From CBDCCV01 sp965215025 (GTDB lineage Bacteria > Bacteroidota > Rhodothermia > Rhodothermales > Salinibacteraceae), in the NCBI GenBank assembly GCA_965215025.1, contig CBDCCV010000002.1, positions 868,001 through 932,000 of the forward strand: a stretch of DNA of 64,000 bases. Direction: 5' to 3'. Below, piece after piece: positions 59,003 to 64,000 of this stretch (positions within the stretch are counted from its first letter, which is position 1; each line of letters opens with the position of its first letter). Position numbers and translations under genes: made by a program. The notes under the pieces are model-generated. The model was not told the DNA's origin, ran no database searches, and worked only from the letters and a program-made list of their open reading frames with translations.

Positions 59003-60524
59003 GAGCGGCCTCCGCGTGCGCGTCTGGTTTTTTGGAAGCGTGGAAGATGACCTCTTCCGGCGTGGCCTCCTCCTTCGAGAGCGTGTGCACGAGGCGCCCC
59101 TCAGAAAGCACCAGAAAGCGGTCGCTCATCGCCATCAGCTCCGGCAGCTCGGAGGTTGCGAGCAGCACGGCCTTGCCCGCCCCGGTCAGTTCCTCGATCA
59201 GGTCGTAGACTTCGAGCTTCGCGCCCACGTCTATGCCGCGCGTCGGCTCGTCCATGAGGAAGATGTCGGCGCCGGTGGCGAGCCACTTTGCCAGGACTAC
59301 CTTCTGCTGATTGCCGCCGGAGAGGTGCTCCACCGTCTGCGCCGTGCGGGCATCGATGCTGAGCTTCTCGGCGTAGCGCCGGCCGATGCGCTCCAGCGCC
59401 CGGTCGTTCACCAGCCCGAAGCGAGTGTGCTCCGGCACCTGGATGAGCGTGATGTTGTCCCTGACGCCAAGCTTCAGCGCCAGCCCGCTCCCCTTGCGGT
59501 CCTCCGTCACGTAGGCCAGGCCGTGCCGGATGGCGTCGCGCGGCGACTGGATCGCTACCGGCTGTCCACCGATGTAAACTTGGCCGTCATCCGTAGGAAT
59601 CGCTCCGAAGAGTGCATCAAAGAGCGAGGTGCGGCCCGCGCCCATCAGCCCGGCGATGCCCAGGACTTCTCCGGCATGCACCTCGAAGGAGATATCCTTC
59701 AGCTTGCGTGGTGTGGAGAGATTCTCTACCCGGAGTTTGGCCGCGCCATGCGAGGCGCTTCGCGTGGGGAAGATGTCCTCCACCTCACGGCCGACCATGT
59801 GGCGCACCACCTCGCGCTCGCTCGTTTCGCGCGTGGTGAGCGCGGCCACGGCCTCGCCGTCCCTCAAGATGGTCATGCGGTCGGCCATCTCGAAGACCTC
59901 GTCGAGCTTGTGCGTGATCATGATGAAGGTCTTGCCTTCGCGTTTGAGACCGCGCAGGATCTCGAAAAGCTGCGCGGCTTCGCGCTCGGTCAGCGCCGTG
60001 GTGGCCTCGTCTAAGATGATGAGGTCCGCGCCGGTAGAGAGCGCCTTGGCGATGGCGACGATCTGCTGCTCGGCCACGCTCAGCGTGCGCATAGGCTGGC
60101 GCACATCAATCCGAACGGGAAAAGGCGCGAGCGCGTCCTCCGCTTCGGCGTTCTGGCGGGCGTGATCGACGGTGCTCCACCGGGTTCGCAGCTCACGCCC
60201 GAGGAAGAGATTCTCTGCCGTGGTGAGATGCTCAGCGAAGGGCAGCTCCTGGTGGATCATCGCCACGCCCTGCGCCAGCGCGTGCTCCGGATTCTGAATC
60301 TCGACCGGCGCCCCGCGCAGGGTGATGCGTCCGGCCTCCTTGCGGTACAACCCGAAGAGCACCTTCATGAGCGACGACTTCCCGGCCCCGTTCTCGCCTA
60401 GGAGCGCGTGGATCTCGCCGCGCCGCACGCTCAGGCCCGCGCCGTCGAGCACGCGCACGCCCCCGAAGGCGACGACGATGCCGTCCATCTCCAGAAGCGG
60501 TGTGTTCTTGAGTGCGTTTTCCAT
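58995..60524 (-). CDS. Sugar ABC importer ATPase (RbsA type, two nucleotide-binding domains)
   Basis: 509 residues from the ATG at 60524; upstream frame is spacer. It is a fused double ATPase. The first half has Walker A GENGAGKSSLMK, LSVAEQQIVAIAKAL and Walker B LIILDEATTAL. The second half has AGLMGAGRTSLFD (a degenerate Walker A, as in all RbsA proteins), LSGGNQQKVVLAKWL and IFLMDEPTRGIDVG. It powers CUT2-type sugar uptake with the permease that overlaps it. It lies 37 bp after the DUF2961 gene in the right-hand unit. Confidence 0.93.
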   Translation of the reverse strand: MENALKNTPLLEMDGIVVAFGGVRVLDGAGLSVRRGEIHALLGENGAGKSSLMKVLFGLYRKEAGRITLRGAPVEIQNPEHALAQGVAMIHQELPFAEHLTTAENLFLGRELRTRWSTVDHARQNAEAEDALAPFPVRIDVRQPMRTLSVAEQQIVAIAKALSTGADLIILDEATTALTEREAAQLFEILRGLKREGKTFIMITHKLDEVFEMADRMTILRDGEAVAALTTRETSEREVVRHMVGREVEDIFPTRSASHGAAKLRVENLSTPRKLKDISFEVHAGEVLGIAGLMGAGRTSLFDALFGAIPTDDGQVYIGGQPVAIQSPRDAIRHGLAYVTEDRKGSGLALKLGVRDNITLIQVPEHTRFGLVNDRALERIGRRYAEKLSIDARTAQTVEHLSGGNQQKVVLAKWLATGADIFLMDEPTRGIDVGAKLEVYDLIEELTGAGKAVLLATSELPELMAMSDRFLVLSEGRLVHTLSKEEATPEEVIFHASKKPDAHAEAAHG

Positions 60525-60561
60525 GTTGCGATGGCCTCTTCTTTCGCGGAAGATGCAGAGG

Positions 60562-61812
60562 CTACGGACGTTGCTCCGGCAGCTCGTTGCCCCAGAGTGT
60601 GGAATCGGCGCCTTGCTGCTGGCGCCAGGCGTCGCGCCAGCGGTGGATCTCCACCGAGCCGATGGACGGCCGAGGCTGGCGCGCCTCACGGTCGGGTAGC
60701 TCTGAGAACGGTTTGTGCGGTTCGGCCTGGTACCAGTAAGCCACCGAGCGCAGGTCAAGCGTGAGGACATTGCCGTGCCCGTGCTCGATGGAAAACGTCA
60801 GCGATTCGTCGAAGTAGACCGGGTCGGTGATGTGAAAGCGATAGCTGTGCGTCCGCCCGAGCCAGCCCGTCCCCTCGTTGACGCGTGCGTAGCCGTAGAA
60901 GGGATGACTGAACTTGGTCTTCGGCACCCAGGACGTGTTGAAGTAGTCCTCCGTGCCGGTGCCGTGCAGCGAAGACGGCCACGCCTCGCCGTCAATGAAA
61001 AACATGTCGTCGCCCTCGCCATACCAGATCGTCGTCGGCGACTGCACGTAGTAGTTCACGCCCACGAAGTGGCCCCAGCCCTCGATGTCGGCGATGAGGT
61101 AGTTGCGCGCGCCGGTGGTGTTCTCTTCATAGGGTCGTCCGGGCAGCGACTGCCACTCATTTTCGCCGCCGGCAGCCGCGCCGGTGAGCTGCTGGCGGTA
61201 CTGCGCGTGAAAGCGCCCCAGGTCGGCGGGCAACGCGTCCATCGCGACGTAGTCCACGTAGTAGTAGAACTTATCAATTTCGCGGCCTGTGTCGTTTTCG
61301 ATTTCGATGCGGGCACCCTCGGCGAAGGGCATCTGGAAGTAGCTCACGAGCGCGCGCCCGTCGCGCGGCCCAACGGCCAGCGGCATCGAGGCGTATTCGT
61401 AGCTCTCCTGCCACCCCTGCCCGAAGAACGGGCCGAGGGGCGTCTCGACGCTCGGTTCCTCCTCGCCGTCCCACCACATGCGCAGGATGATGTCGTTGCG
61501 GCTGAGCTGGTCCGGCGGCGGCGCGATGGTGATCCAGATGTGGTTGATGAGGCCGGCGCCTTCGACGTCGAAGATCGTGCGGCGCTCGTCCTCTGCGACG
61601 GGGTCAATCCAGTCCGAGTTGCCGCCGGTAGAATCGAAGCTGCTCACGCGCTGGCTCTCGACGCCGCGCTGCAGGCGGGTCAGGTCGTACATCATGTTGC
61701 CGGCGTGCTGCGCATGGGTCGGAACCGGCTGCAGGGCGAGAGCAGCGGAGCACAGCACGAGCAGGCCGAGCAGCGTCTGAAGCGAGTCGTACGCCGGGAT
61801 AGCGCGTCTCAT
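60562..61812 (-). CDS. Secreted DUF2961 / GH172-type furanosidase
   Basis: A 416-residue exported protein (signal LLGLLVLCSAALALQPVPTHA). It has the GH172 jelly-roll: GAGLINHIWITIAPPPDQ (about 84-101), ILRMWWDGEEEPSVETPLG, PFAEGARIEIENDTG, and the catalytic region SSLHGTGTEDYFNTSW (about 280-295) followed by GYARVNEGTGWLGRTHSYRF with a second conserved Glu. Characterised GH172 enzymes cleave alpha-D-fructofuranosides, alpha-D-arabinofuranosides or galactofuranosides. The neighbours (FucI-like isomerase, pentose-type ABC importer, D-ribulokinase) favour an alpha-D-arabinofuranosidase. The family is wide, so this is inference. Confidence 0.75.
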   Translation of the reverse strand: MRRAIPAYDSLQTLLGLLVLCSAALALQPVPTHAQHAGNMMYDLTRLQRGVESQRVSSFDSTGGNSDWIDPVAEDERRTIFDVEGAGLINHIWITIAPPPDQLSRNDIILRMWWDGEEEPSVETPLGPFFGQGWQESYEYASMPLAVGPRDGRALVSYFQMPFAEGARIEIENDTGREIDKFYYYVDYVAMDALPADLGRFHAQYRQQLTGAAAGGENEWQSLPGRPYEENTTGARNYLIADIEGWGHFVGVNYYVQSPTTIWYGEGDDMFFIDGEAWPSSLHGTGTEDYFNTSWVPKTKFSHPFYGYARVNEGTGWLGRTHSYRFHITDPVYFDESLTFSIEHGHGNVLTLDLRSVAYWYQAEPHKPFSELPDREARQPRPSIGSVEIHRWRDAWRQQQGADSTLWGNELPEQRP

Positions 61813-61916
61813 GTGCTTATGATTTCTAATGGCGGATGCAGAAGCACAATGCAGGCAAAGCCCCTCCGGGGGACCTCCAAGCGTAGCGCGCGCAGAGAGT
61901 AGTGCAGCGCCGAGGC

Positions 61917-63560
61917 TTAGGAAACGAGGCGCTCGGCTTCTTGAGGGTGGGCGCGGCCATCCGTCCGGGCATCACCGTTGCGGGTGCCGCAGACGAAGAC
62001 CTCGATGCCAAGCGCTTGGAACATCGCGGCTTTGGCCGCCAGCGCGCGGTCGGCTGCGGCGGCGTCCTGGGCGTAGGCGACCTGCACGTGGTTAGCCTTA
62101 TGGCGGGCCATCATCTGATCGCGGCTGGTGCCGTAGAGCACGGCGTGCATCAGCGGCCATTGCGGCGTGGTGGCCTCCGAGCGGCGCTGGCTCTCGGCCT
62201 CCGGCAGCGCCACCGAGCGCCCGCGCCCGACGTCGGCCTTGAGCCGGTCGTCCTCTACGAAGATGCGGCTCCAAACGATCTCGCCCGGCTTCGAGACGCC
62301 TTTGAGCGTGCCCCCCCCGGAGGGGAAGTACATGGGCGGCTGCCGGTGACTTTCCGCCTGGGCGTAGCCGCCGAGGTGCGCCGCCGGCACGGCGCCGGAA
62401 ATCTCGAAGACCCAGATGTAGTCGCCATCGAATGGCTCGCCCCAGCGCACGTCGTGCAGCGTCGTTTCCGGCGCATAGCCCAGCGCGCGCCAGACGCGGT
62501 GCGTGACGAGCGCGTCCAGGCCCGCACATTCGTCCACCTCGTTGAAGTGCGGAAGCGGCTGCCCGGCGAACAGCTCCCGCTCCCCGTCGCGCGCGAAGGC
62601 GGGCGGACGCTCCGTGTTGTTGAGCAATCCCTCGACGAGGTCGGAGGCCGGGAGCAGGTCTTTCAGCCCTTGCTGGTATTGGATGCCGATCAGGTCGCAG
62701 CCGAAGTCGTCGGCCAAGCGCAGCGCAGCGACGTACATTTTGAGCTGGAGCAGGATCTGCTCGTCGGTGAGGTCTTGCTCCGGATCTGGACCGATGTGGA
62801 ACGTCATGCCGCGCGCGTCGAGCCACTGGCGACAGGCCTGCGCCTCCTTGTCGGCCACCTGCATCGCTTCGTAGTAGAGGGCGCTCTGCGAAAGGCGCTC
62901 TTTGAAGACGCCCGTGGCGTGCAGCAGCCGGTCAGGGATGATGGCGTTGTACATACCCATACAGCCCTCGTCGAAAATGCCCATGATGGCCCTCTCGCGC
63001 TGGAGCTTCTGGGCGAGCCGCTCCCCGAGTTCGACGGCGTCGCCGGGCCAGTGCGCCTTCTCAAACGGGCGCACATGGCTTGCATCGTGCTTCAAGACTC
63101 CGGTCTTGAGCCAGGCGCGCAGGTTATGGCGAAAAGTCTCGTCGACGAAGTCTCCGCTCCACAGCGTGCTGTACGGAACGCCGGCTTTGGTGAGACAGCC
63201 GTTCATGTTGAGCAGGCCGACGAGGCCGGGCCATCGGCCACTCCAGTTGGCTACCGTCAGGACGGGGGCGCGGTGCGCGAGCAACCCGTGCAGGATGTGG
63301 TGCGAGTACTGCCACGCCGAGAAGAGGACGACGAGCGGCTGCTCCGGATCTACGTCACGGAAGACCTCCATCCCGCGACGCTGGCTGTCGATGAAGCCGT
63401 GGCCTTTTTCCGCGTCGTAAGGATGGGCACGCTCGACGTTGTAGCCCTCTGCTTGAACAACTTCTGCAAAAGCCTCTTCCGCAGCTTTCTGCGCCGGCCA
63501 GCATTCCCGATTGGCTAAAAGGCGTAGGTCCCCGTTCGCGACCAGCGATATCTTACCCAA
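61917..63560 (-). CDS. L-fucose/D-arabinose isomerase-fold ketol isomerase (first gene of unit C)
   Basis: A 547-residue protein starting at a TTG at 63560: a TAA stop lies in frame just upstream, and the opening KISLVANGDLRL is the family start. The FucI/AraA layout is clear: LVVLFSAWQYSHHILHGLLA (about 75-94), IMGIFDEGCMGMYNAIIP, FNEVDECAGLDALVTHRVW and the C-terminal MMARHKANHVQVAYA. FucI-type enzymes interconvert L-fucose/L-fuculose and also D-arabinose/D-ribulose; with a D-ribulokinase in the same unit, D-arabinose isomerase activity is the best guess. Candidate operator C is centred about 24 bp before the start. Confidence 0.75.
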   Translation of the reverse strand: MGKISLVANGDLRLLANRECWPAQKAAEEAFAEVVQAEGYNVERAHPYDAEKGHGFIDSQRRGMEVFRDVDPEQPLVVLFSAWQYSHHILHGLLAHRAPVLTVANWSGRWPGLVGLLNMNGCLTKAGVPYSTLWSGDFVDETFRHNLRAWLKTGVLKHDASHVRPFEKAHWPGDAVELGERLAQKLQRERAIMGIFDEGCMGMYNAIIPDRLLHATGVFKERLSQSALYYEAMQVADKEAQACRQWLDARGMTFHIGPDPEQDLTDEQILLQLKMYVAALRLADDFGCDLIGIQYQQGLKDLLPASDLVEGLLNNTERPPAFARDGERELFAGQPLPHFNEVDECAGLDALVTHRVWRALGYAPETTLHDVRWGEPFDGDYIWVFEISGAVPAAHLGGYAQAESHRQPPMYFPSGGGTLKGVSKPGEIVWSRIFVEDDRLKADVGRGRSVALPEAESQRRSEATTPQWPLMHAVLYGTSRDQMMARHKANHVQVAYAQDAAAADRALAAKAAMFQALGIEVFVCGTRNGDARTDGRAHPQEAERLVS

Positions 63561-63576
63561 GGGAGGCGGCGTTTGT

Positions 63577-63590
63577 TGTTAGTATTAACA
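63577..63590 (-). promoter_or_regulatory. Candidate LacI operator C, upstream of the D-arabinose-type unit
   Basis: TGTTAGTATTAACA matches TGTTAAnnTTAACA with one mismatch in the left arm. On the minus strand a TTGACA element lies upstream and TATCTTG just before the operator. It ends 17 bp before the TTG start codon of the isomerase gene and would control the unit that contains the lacI gene itself. Confidence 0.5.
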
Positions 63591-63692
63591 TCAAGATACG
63601 ATTGCCCTTCTGCGCTGTCAACCTCGGTGGCGGAGAAGACCTGAAGCGGCTGAACCTCGCGTGAATCCGCCGCTCTTGGTAAATGGGGGACC

Positions 63693-64000
63693 CTACACCG
63701 CTTCGGGGTTCGCGCTATAGGTGCGTCCAAAGCGATCAACAGCTTCTACACGTATGCGTTGAACCTCCGAAGCGACGGACGCATGGAAGAGATGATTCGT
63801 CGGCTTCGGCTCTACCCACGGGCGACGCTCCGGCTTCTCCTGGCCCTGATGCAGCTTCACCGAGAGCGGATCCAGGCCCGTCCGGCGCTCCATCTCGCCC
63901 TTGCGAATGCCGTCCTCGTACCAGACGACCTGCCACTCCGGGTCCCAGTCCCAGACGTTCGCCATGATCTCGTCGGGAGCTTCAGGGTTGGTCCCGCGCC
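63693..64000 (-). CDS. Calcineurin-like phosphoesterase, C-terminal end (partial)
   Basis: The frame is open to the right edge, so only about the last 100 residues are visible. The text DEIMANVWDWDPEWQVVWY (shown in part) followed by EDGIRKGEMERRTGLDPLS matches the C-terminal beta domain of secreted calcineurin-like metallophosphoesterases of Bacteroidota; the metal-binding catalytic domain lies outside the window. An ATG at 63965 lies inside the domain and is not the true start. It is on the same strand as the sugar genes but upstream of operator C, with 132 bp between, so it belongs to another unit. Confidence 0.65.
   Translation of the reverse strand, partial: RGTNPEAPDEIMANVWDWDPEWQVVWYEDGIRKGEMERRTGLDPLSVKLHQGQEKPERRPWVEPKPTNHLFHASVASEVQRIRVEAVDRFGRTYSANPEAV

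Noticed and set aside
51567..63560. L-fucose pathway as the main reading of the right-hand operon
   Set aside because: There is no fucosidase of the GH29/GH95 type, no FucA-type class II aldolase, and the kinase has the D-ribulokinase segment rather than fuculokinase features.

Overview
The window looks like part of a high-GC genome from the Rhodothermales/Rhodothermota side of the Bacteroidota. It has gldKLMN-type type IX secretion/gliding genes, two SusC/SusD pairs, HU-like/SPOR cell-envelope proteins, weak or absent Shine-Dalgarno sites, and many secreted sulfatases and glycoside hydrolases. I see no rRNA, tRNA or CRISPR array. Genus-level identity cannot be read from the sequence.

Left block (1-13.6 kb, very GC-rich): the end of an outer-membrane barrel gene, two HU-like proteins (one with a SPOR domain) separated by a small inverted-repeat element with a 10-bp target duplication, an ExbB/ExbD pair, and a large beta-propeller/LamG lipoprotein flanked by two related inverted-repeat elements. 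These are followed, on the minus strand, by an outer-membrane protein and gldK-gldL-gldM-gldN-like genes. The block ends in a truncated comM (yifB) fragment and a frameshifted HTH gene.

Middle block (14.6-51 kb, clearly lower GC, all minus strand): three apparent transcription units. The leftmost (31993 down to 14616) runs GH2, sulfatase, GH2, SSS symporter, FucI-like isomerase, D-2-hydroxyacid dehydrogenase, aldehyde dehydrogenase, class I aldolase, PFK-family kinase, a split UxaA/SuyA-SuyB pair and an Ldh_2-family dehydrogenase. Together the lower genes match what is needed to carry a sulfonated sugar through sulfolactaldehyde and sulfolactate to pyruvate plus sulfite (sulfoglycolysis joined to SlcC/ComC/SuyAB). 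The next unit (44127 to 32220) has SusC, SusD, a cytochrome c/HEAT/propeller protein, a sulfatase, a DUF2961 protein and a Gfo/Idh/MocA oxidoreductase. The third (50804 to 44255) has SusC, SusD, a DUF1080 hydrolase and a TIM-barrel isomerase/epimerase.

Right block (51.6-63.6 kb, minus strand, GC-rich again): FucI-like isomerase, DUF2961 (GH172-type) protein, a sugar ABC importer (ATPase, permease, binding protein), a DUF6786-like lipoprotein, a LacI regulator, an FGGY kinase of the D-ribulokinase type and a five-bladed-propeller glycosidase. This suggests furanoside cleavage, uptake, and D-arabinose to D-ribulose to D-ribulose 5-phosphate. A calcineurin-like phosphoesterase is cut by the right edge.

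A near-palindrome TGTTAAnnTTAACA lies in front of all four transcription units (near 32145, 44142, 50983 and 63577). It is a good candidate operator for the LacI protein at 54402-55400, which would make the whole 14.6-63.6 kb stretch one locally controlled regulon. Functions are inferred from motifs and context; no database search was run.
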